Positions 23,291 to 30,790 of a stretch of 34,067 nt of DNA are shown here, one piece after another; within the stretch, counting starts at the first letter, position 1; every line of letters begins with the position of its first letter. This stretch comes from an uncultured Clostridia bacterium (GTDB lineage: Bacteria > Bacillota > Clostridia > Christensenellales > Aristaeellaceae). The translations under genes and the position numbers were made by a program. The notes beneath the pieces were generated by a model. It was not told the DNA's origin. It ran no database searches and saw only the letters and a program-made list of their open reading frames with translations. The DNA lies in NCBI GenBank assembly GCA_934663595.1, contig CAKUKM010000024.1:1-34067 (forward strand), written 5' to 3'.

Positions 23291-25165
23291 ATGAAGGAAA
23301 GACTCTTCGATTCCCGCGGCGCGGATCGCGCGCAGGTGCATCGCGCGCCGTATCAAGGCGGCGCGGATTGCGGGGCGATTCACGCCATCGGCAATGGCGA
23401 AATCATGCTGTACGGCCGCGGCCCGGAATGGATGCAGGCGTTCGGCGCGCCGTATTCGTGCCCGACCGTGCTTTCGCTGATCGTGCCGGAGGGCGATTCG
23501 GTGCAGTGCGCGTCGCATCGCCGCGCCGGAACGAACGCGTGGGTTCATCGAATGGCCGCGGGCGAAATGGTCGATTGCGCGTCGCGGGAGCAGCATTGCA
23601 TCGCGCGGCATTGGGCGCTGAACGCGCCCGTGCAGTTCGATCTGGATTGCCACGATTTCGCATTGGACGATCAGTCCGCGCTGCTGTCCGGCGCATGGCT
23701 CGTCTCCGTTCCGGCCACGGCGGCGCTCTACAACGATTACCCGATCCTGCAGCAGACGTTCATGATGGTGCGATTGCTGGGCGAATATCGGGCGGAGCGC
23801 ATTCCAATCGGCCTTAAGATCACGCTGTCGGGCGAGGGCACGCTGCTTCTCACCGGCGCGCGAACCTATGGCGATTGCGTTTTGCAGATGCGCAGCGCCG
23901 GCGCGCTGTCCTTTGAAGCGCTGCTGGAGCAGTCCAATCGGGAGGATCGCGCGTTTCTGGAATCCTGTGCGCGGCGGCGCGCGCCGCTGAAGGAGCATCC
24001 GCTGCGCAATGCGGTGGAAGAAGCGATTGAGGACGTTGCGCTGCTCGTTCGCGCGCAGCAGCATCGGGGCGGCGGCGTTCAGGCCGGGCACAATTACCAT
24101 CTGGCCTATGTGCGCGATCAATACGGCGTGTCGCGCGGTCTGCTCGCAATGGGCGCATGGGAAGAGGCCGCGGCGATTCTGAAGTTCTATCGCGAAATCT
24201 TCGCGCGCCACGGCTTCGTCGCAACGGCGCAGGCCATGGGTGTGGACGGCATTTTCCACGTGCACGAATGCGATCGCACGGAAATTACCGGCTATCTCCT
24301 GCTGCAGGCGTGCGATTTGCTGCGGGCCAATTGCGATTCCGATTTCTTTCTCAGCCTGCGCCCGATGATGAAATGGGCGATCGACGCGCAGCTGGAATGC
24401 CTGCACAACGGCATGCTGCCGTTCAACGGCGATGAAACGTACATCGCCGGGCGCATCGTGCCGCGCACGATTTTGAATCACGGCGCGTTTGAGGCGACGC
24501 TTCTATTGATCACCGGCGGGCGGCGCTACATCGGCCTTTGCCGCGCGATGGGCGCTTCCGAGCCCTGGATGACCGACGTGCTCGCCAAATTGGACGAGAT
24601 TTCCGCGCGCTTCGAGGCGAACTTCCGCCGCGGCGATCATTATGTGGCCAATTCCCTGAAGCGCATGGAGGGGCTGGTCGAGCCGGAATTCCGCCATGGT
24701 GTGTGCTACAACGAGGATTTCTTCGGCTGGCTGCATCGCGAGGCGGAAAGCTGCTATGTCTGCCCGAAATGCGCGGGCGGCAGGGATTACCGGCCGTTTC
24801 GGCAGGAGCTTTTGCTGAAGAGCACGATGCTGATGGCGCCGTTTATTCAGGCGGATCAGATTTCGCCGGAGTTTTGCGCAATGCAGACGGCGCGCTATCT
24901 CGCGGAATACCGCGAAAAGGGAATTCTGCCCTCGCTGCCCGACGGCGATCGCTGCCTCGGCTACGATTTCGGGCTGATGCTGTTTGCTGCAAAGGATTCC
25001 AGCCTCGACGCGGATGACCTGCTCGCGCACATGCTGTCGCTGCAGGATGAATGCGGCGGCTGGTCGGAATACTATTGCGGAACCGCGCACCAGAACACGC
25101 GCTGTCGCCCCTGGGAGAGCGCGATCAACGTCGCCGGGGCGATTCGCTATCTGGCGCAATCCTGA
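23291..25165 (+). CDS. Six-hairpin glycosidase-like protein
   Basis: This 624-residue protein has no signal peptide. An N-terminal beta-rich domain (about 1-210) is followed by an alpha/alpha toroid typical of the six-hairpin glycosidase superfamily (GH15/GH65-like). Visible blocks are GHNYHLAYVRDQYGVSRGLL near residue 266 and LPFNGDETYIAGR near 379-388, where E382 could be a catalytic acid. C488, C491 and C494 (CYVCPKC) form an unusual cysteine cluster. It starts at the ATG at 23291, 17 bases after the LacI gene, with AAGGGAG upstream, so the two form an operon. I infer that it is a second intracellular glycosidase or a phosphorylase acting on the imported sugar. No family can be named with certainty. 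Confidence 0.7.
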   Translation: MKERLFDSRGADRAQVHRAPYQGGADCGAIHAIGNGEIMLYGRGPEWMQAFGAPYSCPTVLSLIVPEGDSVQCASHRRAGTNAWVHRMAAGEMVDCASREQHCIARHWALNAPVQFDLDCHDFALDDQSALLSGAWLVSVPATAALYNDYPILQQTFMMVRLLGEYRAERIPIGLKITLSGEGTLLLTGARTYGDCVLQMRSAGALSFEALLEQSNREDRAFLESCARRRAPLKEHPLRNAVEEAIEDVALLVRAQQHRGGGVQAGHNYHLAYVRDQYGVSRGLLAMGAWEEAAAILKFYREIFARHGFVATAQAMGVDGIFHVHECDRTEITGYLLLQACDLLRANCDSDFFLSLRPMMKWAIDAQLECLHNGMLPFNGDETYIAGRIVPRTILNHGAFEATLLLITGGRRYIGLCRAMGASEPWMTDVLAKLDEISARFEANFRRGDHYVANSLKRMEGLVEPEFRHGVCYNEDFFGWLHREAESCYVCPKCAGGRDYRPFRQELLLKSTMLMAPFIQADQISPEFCAMQTARYLAEYREKGILPSLPDGDRCLGYDFGLMLFAAKDSSLDADDLLAHMLSLQDECGGWSEYYCGTAHQNTRCRPWESAINVAGAIRYLAQS

Positions 25166-25178
25166 AATCCAAACAGAA

Positions 25179-25214
25179 AACGGCCGCGGCGGACATTTCT
25201 CCGTCGCGGCCGTT
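25179..25214. terminator. Bidirectional terminator between glycosidase and metalloprotease genes
   Basis: A 15-base-pair stem forms from AACGGCCGCGGCGGA (25179-25193) and TCCGTCGCGGCCGTT (25200-25214), with one G-T pair and a six-base loop. On the minus strand TTTTCTGTTT follows, so it mainly ends the leftward metalloprotease operon. Termination on the plus strand is weaker (GATTTC). Confidence 0.85.
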
Positions 25215-25226
25215 GATTTCAGCGAT

Positions 25227-25937
25227 TCATACGCCCAGCTCTGCGCCGTGCTGCTTGAGCCATTTTTTCCAGGCCTCGTATTCGGGCATCTGCGCCTCCA
25301 CCAGTCGCCAGAAGCGCGGCGAATGGTTGAATTCGCGCAAATGGCACAGCTCGTGGATCACCACATAATCCAGCGCCTCGGGCGGGGCCTGAATCAGCTT
25401 CCAATTGAAATTCAAATTGTGCTTCGATGAACAGCTGCCCCAGCGCGTGCGCTGCTCGCGAATCGTCACGCGGCCGTATTCGCCGCCGATTCGCGACTGA
25501 TACACGTCCAATCGCTCGCGAATGCGCTTCAGCGCGTACTCCGAAAGCGTCTGGCGCAGCGCGGCGCGCACCTTTTCCTCGCATTCCGGCTCCGGAAGCG
25601 AAAGCACGAGCGCATCCTGATTCAACTGCATCGACACGCGCGGCGCGCGAATCAGGCGCAATGCGCGCGGCCGGCCCTCCACCGAAATCCGGCTGCCTTC
25701 GTCCACCGGATGCGCGGCATGATCGGCGTTGACCGCGCGATCGAGCGCCGCATGCATGCGAAGAATCTCTTCAGCGCGCTCCTGCACGATGGAATCAATC
25801 TCGCGCAGCCGCATCCACGCGGGCGCGTACACGCGCGTTTCGCCGCCCGGCAGCGCCTTGATCTGCACGTTTCTTCGCGAGGTCTGAATCAGGCTGTAGT
25901 CGATTCGCCGCTTTCCGTTCTGTACCGTTCTGAGCAT
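25227..25937 (-). CDS. YgjP-like zinc metallopeptidase-domain protein
   Basis: This 236-residue cytoplasmic protein is of the YgjP/DUF45 (M48-like) family. The zinc site is H195-E196-x-x-H199 (HELCH) with H205 in FNHSPRFW. The family motif RWGSC is at 165-169. Family members have been called proteases. The E. coli homologue has also been reported as a nucleotide pyrophosphatase, so the substrate is open. Its ATG lies three bases after the stop of the MreB-like gene. It is therefore the last gene of the glyA operon. Confidence 0.88.
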   Translation of the reverse strand: MLRTVQNGKRRIDYSLIQTSRRNVQIKALPGGETRVYAPAWMRLREIDSIVQERAEEILRMHAALDRAVNADHAAHPVDEGSRISVEGRPRALRLIRAPRVSMQLNQDALVLSLPEPECEEKVRAALRQTLSEYALKRIRERLDVYQSRIGGEYGRVTIREQRTRWGSCSSKHNLNFNWKLIQAPPEALDYVVIHELCHLREFNHSPRFWRLVEAQMPEYEAWKKWLKQHGAELGV

Positions 25938-25940
25938 GGG

Positions 25941-26969
25941 CTATCTCCAGTTCGCGCTCAGGCGCTGATCCATGATGACCTGCGCGTATTTTTCCGGATT
26001 CAGCATCATCTGATAAACGCCGCGAATGGCGCACGTGCCCGGCGCGTCCGCCACGCGACACGGTATGCCCAGCGCGTCGCCCAAACGCTTGTTCAGGCCC
26101 GTCAGCTCCGCGCCCGCGCCGGTCAGCACGATCCCCATATCGGTCAGATCCGCGCTCAATTCCTCCGGCGCATTGTCGACCACCGACGCAACCAGCCCCA
26201 CGATTTCGCGCACCACGTCCTCGCACGCCTCGAGCACCGGCTTCGTTTCCACATCGAACACCTTCGGAATGCGATCGGCAATGCTGAAGCCGGTCATATG
26301 CATCAGCACGTCCGACGCCGCCGCGCCCGGAAGCGCCGTGCCCAGCGTGTGCTTGATTTCGCGCGCGCTCGAGCGGCCGATTCGATAGCCGTAATTCATC
26401 TGAATGCTGCGCTGCACGCGCTCGTCGATTCTGCCCAGGCCATACGGAAGATAGCCGAATGCGGCGACGCGGCCAAACGTAAACAGCGTGGCCGAAATCT
26501 TACCTGCGCCCACATCCACCACGAGCTTCGCCTCCGGCGCGTCCAGATCCAGTCCCGCGCCGACGGCGGCCGCCGCATCGCTGCGCGCAAGGGAAACGCT
26601 GTCCGCGCCCGCGTCGATCGCCGCCGAAAGCATCGCCTCGCGCAGCACCGGCCGCGCAAAGGGCGCGCACGTCAGCAGCATGCTGAACCGGCGCTTTCTG
26701 GAAACGGCCTCCGTCTGCCGGTAAATCCAATGAAACATGCGGTCGGCGGTCAGGTTGTTTTCCAGAATGCCGTCCTTCAACGGATACTGCACCGCAATGC
26801 CCGCGCACGCGCGGCCCTCCAGCTTCGCCGCTGCGTCGCCGGCATAAACGGGCGTATCCCTGCCCTCGCGAAATGCGAGCGCCGCCGCGCATTCCTTAAA
26901 CGGACCCTGCCTGTAGTCCGCGATGCGCACGCTTTCCGTGCCCAGATCCACGCCAATATCCCAGCGCAT
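25941..26969 (-). CDS. MreB-like actin-family ATPase
   Basis: This 342-residue protein has the actin/Hsp70/sugar-kinase fold. Phosphate loop 1 is GVDLGTESVRIA (6-17), phosphate loop 2 is VVDVGAGKISATLF, and the adenosine motif is GIVLTGAGAELTGL. It most resembles MreB/Mbl proteins that guide cell-wall synthesis, but several family-conserved positions differ (GTES instead of GTAN, and no clear membrane-binding amphipathic N-terminus). It is flanked by glyA and a YgjP-like gene, not by mreC/mreD. A divergent MreB or an Ftr/pilM-like adaptor are both possible. The ATG is preceded by GGAGGAA. Confidence 0.78.
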   Translation of the reverse strand: MRWDIGVDLGTESVRIADYRQGPFKECAAALAFREGRDTPVYAGDAAAKLEGRACAGIAVQYPLKDGILENNLTADRMFHWIYRQTEAVSRKRRFSMLLTCAPFARPVLREAMLSAAIDAGADSVSLARSDAAAAVGAGLDLDAPEAKLVVDVGAGKISATLFTFGRVAAFGYLPYGLGRIDERVQRSIQMNYGYRIGRSSAREIKHTLGTALPGAAASDVLMHMTGFSIADRIPKVFDVETKPVLEACEDVVREIVGLVASVVDNAPEELSADLTDMGIVLTGAGAELTGLNKRLGDALGIPCRVADAPGTCAIRGVYQMMLNPEKYAQVIMDQRLSANWR

Positions 26970-26984
26970 TCGTGTTCCTCCGTC

Positions 26985-28223
26985 TTATTCGTACAGCGGG
27001 TACTTCGCGCAGAGCGCCCTTGCGCGCTCGCGCACACCCTCGATCGCCTCGCCGCCCCGGTCAATGACGTCGGCAATCATATCCGCAATCTGAAGCATAT
27101 CGGCCTCGACCATGCCGCGCGACGTCACCGCCGGCGTTCCGATGCGCACGCCCGACGTGATCGACGCCTTGCGCGTCTCGTTCGGAACGGCGTTCTTGTT
27201 CAGCGTGATGTTCGCCTCGCCCAGCAGCGTCTCGAGTTCCCTGCCGGACGTCTCGCGGCCGGTCAGATCCACCAGCATCAGATGATTGTCCGTGCCGCCG
27301 GAGACGAGCTTGACGTTACGCTCCATCAGCCGCTTCGCCAGCGCCTGCGCGTTCAGCACGATCTGGTGCTGATAGGCCTTGAATTCCGGCTTCAGCGCTT
27401 CGCCGAAGCAAACGGCCTTGCCGGCGATTACATGCATCAGCGGGCCGCCCTGCGTGCCGGGGAAGATCGCCTTGTCGATCTTCTGCGCGTATTCCCTGCG
27501 GCAGAGAATCATGCCGCCGCGCGGGCCACGGAGCGTCTTGTGCGTGGTCGTGGTCACGATATCGCAATACGGAACCGGATTCATGTGCTCGCCCGCGGCG
27601 ACCAGACCCGCGATGTGCGCCATGTCCACCATCAGCATTGCGCCGACGGAATCGGCGATCTCGCGCAGCGCCACAAAATCAATCGCCCGCGGATACGCGC
27701 TCGCGCCTGCCACGATCATCTTCGGCCGGCAATCCTGCGCGATGGAGCGAATGTTATCGTAATCGAGGCGCTCGGTTTCGGGATTCAGCCCATAGGGCAC
27801 GAAATGGAAGTATTTGCCGGAGAGATTGACCGGGCTTCCGTGGGTCAGATGGCCGCCGTGGGACAGGCTCATGCCCATCACCGTATCGCCCGGCTCCAGC
27901 AGCGCGAAATACACCGCCGTGTTCGCCTGCGCGCCGGAATGCGGCTGCACATTGACATGCTCCGCGCCGAACAGCTGCTTTGCGCGCTCGCGGGCGAGCT
28001 CCTCGATTACGTCCACATATTCGCAGCCGCCATAATAGCGGTGTCCCGGATACCCCTCGGCATATTTATTTGTCAGATGCGAGCCCACCGCGGCCATCAC
28101 CGCGGGGCTTACGAAATTTTCGGAGGCAATCAGCTCAATGTGATCGCGCTGGCGGGCGAGCTCGTCGTCCATCGCGCGGCAAACCGCAGGATCCACCGCT
28201 TCGAGAATTCTTCTGTATTCCAT
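26985..28223 (-). CDS. glyA: Serine hydroxymethyltransferase
   Basis: This 412-residue PLP enzyme converts serine and tetrahydrofolate to glycine and methylene-tetrahydrofolate in the cytosol. It is the main source of one-carbon units. The PLP lysine is K229 in TTTTHKTLRGPRGG. IASENFVS, the folate/PLP-site block, is near the N-terminus, and the YAEGYPGHRYYGGCE block is intact. The ATG at 28221-28223 has AGAGGTG upstream; an earlier in-frame start at 28277 lies over the promoter and is rejected. It is the first gene of an operon with the MreB-like and YgjP-like genes. Confidence 0.97.
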   Translation of the reverse strand: MEYRRILEAVDPAVCRAMDDELARQRDHIELIASENFVSPAVMAAVGSHLTNKYAEGYPGHRYYGGCEYVDVIEELARERAKQLFGAEHVNVQPHSGAQANTAVYFALLEPGDTVMGMSLSHGGHLTHGSPVNLSGKYFHFVPYGLNPETERLDYDNIRSIAQDCRPKMIVAGASAYPRAIDFVALREIADSVGAMLMVDMAHIAGLVAAGEHMNPVPYCDIVTTTTHKTLRGPRGGMILCRREYAQKIDKAIFPGTQGGPLMHVIAGKAVCFGEALKPEFKAYQHQIVLNAQALAKRLMERNVKLVSGGTDNHLMLVDLTGRETSGRELETLLGEANITLNKNAVPNETRKASITSGVRIGTPAVTSRGMVEADMLQIADMIADVIDRGGEAIEGVRERARALCAKYPLYE

Positions 28224-28253
28224 AAAAAAGCACCTCTTTCGATAGATACCTGT

Positions 28254-28282
28254 ATTGTACCACCGATCGAGGCGCATTTCAA
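28254..28282 (-). promoter_or_regulatory. Promoter of the glyA operon
   Basis: On the minus strand, TTGAAA (28282-28277), 17 bases, then TACAAT (28259-28254). The predicted start is about 25 bases upstream of the glyA ATG. It lies in the 72-base gap after the metallophosphoesterase gene. I see no purine- or glycine-riboswitch sequence in the short leader. Confidence 0.75.
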
Positions 28283-28295
28283 CGTATTTTGCGTT

Positions 28296-29126
28296 TTACT
28301 TATTCAGCGTAACGATCACGACCTCCGGCCGATCGTTCACGCGCAGCGGAAGCACGCTGTTGCCGAGCCCGCGGCTGACGATCATCGTCGTGCCGCCCAC
28401 CGCATATTCGCCGGACGTATACTTCGGGAAAAAGCCCTGTCCCGGCGCGTACACGCCGCCGATTCCCGGAATGCGAATCTGCCCGCCGTGCGCGTGCCCG
28501 GAGAGCACGAGATCGATCCCCCACTTCGCATATTCATCGATTTTCTCCGGCCGATGCGCGAGCAGAATGGTAAAATCGTCGCTCGAAAGCGCTTCGAGCG
28601 TCGCGTCCAGATTGGCTTCGCCGCCAAACGACGGATCGTCCACGCCGATCAGGCGAATGGACTCGACTCCTCTGCGAATGCGCACGCTGGCATTGCGCAG
28701 CACGGTCACGCCCGCGTCCGAAAGCGCAGTCTCGAGCGCAGCGTAGTCGTCGCCGATTTTCGCCTCGTGATTGCCGGTCACGAAATAACAATCCGCGATC
28801 TCCGCGCACCGACGCGCAAAGCTCGCCGCCGAATCGACGTTCGTGCGCCATCCATCCACCAGATCGCCGGTCAACACGATCGCATCCGGGGCCTCGCGCT
28901 CCAGAATCTCGATCAGCTTCTGATTGTCCGCGCCGAATTCAGCATTATGCAAATCGGAAATCTGCGCGATCTTGAAGCCCGAAAACGCCTCGGGCGCGCC
29001 GGAAACGGTAAACCGGCTCACGTCGATACTCCGCTGGTCCGCCGCCGACCAGCCAATCAGCACTCCCAGCAGAATCAGTACCAGCATCAGAAAGCGCCCG
29101 CCCCCGCGCCGCTTCGCCTTGCCCAT
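28296..29126 (-). CDS. Membrane-anchored metallophosphoesterase (YkuE-like)
   Basis: This 276-residue protein has an uncleaved-looking N-terminal membrane segment (FLMLVLILLGVLIGW) followed by a calcineurin-like phosphoesterase domain. All five metal-site blocks are visible: ISDLHN, LTGDLVDG, VTGNHE, LLAHRPE and LSGHAHGGQ. The domain is expected outside the cytoplasm. YkuE-type enzymes act on lipid or phosphodiester substrates at the cell surface; which one is unknown here. The ATG is preceded by AAAGGAGTGG. No consensus promoter is obvious upstream. Confidence 0.9.
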   Translation of the reverse strand: MGKAKRRGGGRFLMLVLILLGVLIGWSAADQRSIDVSRFTVSGAPEAFSGFKIAQISDLHNAEFGADNQKLIEILEREAPDAIVLTGDLVDGWRTNVDSAASFARRCAEIADCYFVTGNHEAKIGDDYAALETALSDAGVTVLRNASVRIRRGVESIRLIGVDDPSFGGEANLDATLEALSSDDFTILLAHRPEKIDEYAKWGIDLVLSGHAHGGQIRIPGIGGVYAPGQGFFPKYTSGEYAVGGTTMIVSRGLGNSVLPLRVNDRPEVVIVTLNK

Positions 29127-29353
29127 AAAACCACTCCTTTTTTCATTGTGTCATCTATTTAGACGCACCCGCCCCATAAAAAGTCGCGCAAAAAGGAAAT
29201 TTTGCCGCAAAAAAGGAACGCGAGGGGCAAAACTTACAGAACACGCACGGCGCTCTTTCTTACCATAGTTGAGTCCTTTGGCTGAATCACCTGATGCAGA
29301 CGAAGGCAAACGTCAATTCTGATTCCGTTTCTGCATCGGGAAGAAATGGTCGT
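29127..29353. other. AT-rich intergenic region with an inverted repeat
   Basis: No gene is supported here. GATGCAGA at 29293-29300 pairs with TCTGCATC at 29330-29337, an eight-base inverted repeat with a 29-base loop that itself contains GACG/CGTC. It lies just downstream of the exported-protein gene and could be a transcript 3' structure, though no T-run follows. The run-rich stretch at 29175-29215 (AAAAAGG repeated) is the point where base composition begins to fall. Confidence 0.4.
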
Positions 29354-30739
29354 TTACTGCTTTAAATAATCCATATATGCCAGCATGTTCGTCCAATATG
29401 CCTCATCAACCACACCAGAATGCATCTTCACAGCATTCGCCCCCAAGGCTTCTTGCATCTGAGCTTCGAGTTTATCAATCGCCTTCTGAGTTCCGCTTCC
29501 GAAATCGCCGTCAATTGCGCCGTCCAGTACGCCAAACCCATCCTTTAAAAGCAACTGAAGTCCCAGAACCTCAAATCCGCTATCGCCTTTAGCGAGCACT
29601 CCTCCATAGAGCACGTGTTCCATCAGGCTTTGAACTGCTCTTCCCCAATCGTTAATCGCTTCGCTTGACAGGCTCTGCCCATTCACGCCCACTAAATCCA
29701 GCTCCGTGATGCAGCAGTCTTTATAGGACGATCCCGCATATCCATCTTCAATGTACAGCATCCATTCCGAGCAGACCGCCGGGGTGTCAAACATGTAAGT
29801 CTGATAGTCAACGCCATCCTCAACATGGAATGTTTGAATGTGGTTGCCATCCCCATAGATGCTCATTGTTTTTACTCTGGAATTGGTGCGATACACTTTT
29901 TGACTTTTCCAGTAGCCATTTGCAATTCGAATTCCCGCAACCTCGTATGCTCTGCCATCCTTCGTTGAAAGCTTTATCCATTCGCCCGACATGCTTTGAT
30001 AGGTATTCCATGCCGTTTTCAGATCGCCGTCTATGGCGCAAACTCCGTTTACGGAAATCGAACGATTGCCATTCACGCGCTCACTGCTGGTTTCGATATC
30101 AAAACCGCCACAATAGTTGCCTATGCTCATTGCCGCCGCGCTAGATCCGGATTCATTCTTCTCCCCGATTCTGTACGAAATCTCCGTTTCGCCCAGCTGA
30201 ATGATCATCGTCAAATCCTCGCTGCCCTTCAGAACACCATTGGGCAACGTGCATCCAAACACATAGCGGCCGCGTTCATTGGGGCGGATCGAAAAGGAAT
30301 CCGCCTTATCGATTACGCCAAAATCGCAGACGGTAGATCCATAGTCGGTGTTGACCATGTCCGAATCGCTAAAACGCTGCTGCTGGGCCCAGCCGCCATA
30401 AACAAAGGCTCCATATTCTACTCTGACATCGCAATTCGATAAAAAGTCCATCGGCGCTGCGCTTAGATTGTCCACGTTGACATACAGCATCGCGTATTCA
30501 GCTTCAACACCCGATTGATAATAGCCATCTGCACTTCCTGTGCCGCTACTTCCGCTATTATAATAGCCAAGCATATCTGCAAAGGAAAACGCAGTCGCCG
30601 TCAAAGCATATTCGTCTTTCACGACCATTCGCCTTCCGATCTGGATTTCATACGAACTGTTTCCAAATTGTTCTTCCGCCAATCCGCCACACGCGAGTAC
30701 AAGAACTGCCGCCAACAGAAGTGCCATTATCTTTTTCAT
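29354..30739 (-). CDS. Exported protein with glycan-binding-like and peptidoglycan-binding domains
   Basis: This 461-residue protein starts at the ATG at 30737-30739, with AAAGGAGCG upstream. Residues 1-22 (MKKIMALLLAAVLVLACGGL) form a signal peptide. VLAC could be a poor lipobox, otherwise cleavage is after GGLA. A region around residues 225-365 (starting SVNGVCAIDGDLKTAWN) has the look of a discoidin-like or NADase-type glycan-binding domain. The C-terminus (about 390-450, with LAKGDSGFEVLGLQLLLKDG and DGDFGSGTQKA) is a peptidoglycan-binding fold (PG_binding_1). It should sit in the cell wall. It lies 51 bases after the ATPase gene, in the same operon. Confidence 0.75.
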   Translation of the reverse strand: MKKIMALLLAAVLVLACGGLAEEQFGNSSYEIQIGRRMVVKDEYALTATAFSFADMLGYYNSGSSGTGSADGYYQSGVEAEYAMLYVNVDNLSAAPMDFLSNCDVRVEYGAFVYGGWAQQQRFSDSDMVNTDYGSTVCDFGVIDKADSFSIRPNERGRYVFGCTLPNGVLKGSEDLTMIIQLGETEISYRIGEKNESGSSAAAMSIGNYCGGFDIETSSERVNGNRSISVNGVCAIDGDLKTAWNTYQSMSGEWIKLSTKDGRAYEVAGIRIANGYWKSQKVYRTNSRVKTMSIYGDGNHIQTFHVEDGVDYQTYMFDTPAVCSEWMLYIEDGYAGSSYKDCCITELDLVGVNGQSLSSEAINDWGRAVQSLMEHVLYGGVLAKGDSGFEVLGLQLLLKDGFGVLDGAIDGDFGSGTQKAIDKLEAQMQEALGANAVKMHSGVVDEAYWTNMLAYMDYLKQ

Positions 30740-30790
30740 GGTTCCGCTCCTTTTCTCTACCGATCTCAATGTACTTTCAACGTTTCCAGT

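Noticed and set aside
25710..29162. An 1150-residue open frame on the plus strand, antisense to glyA, the MreB-like gene and the phosphoesterase
   Set aside because: Same cause. It spans several well-supported genes and their promoters and has the same R/H-rich nonsense composition.
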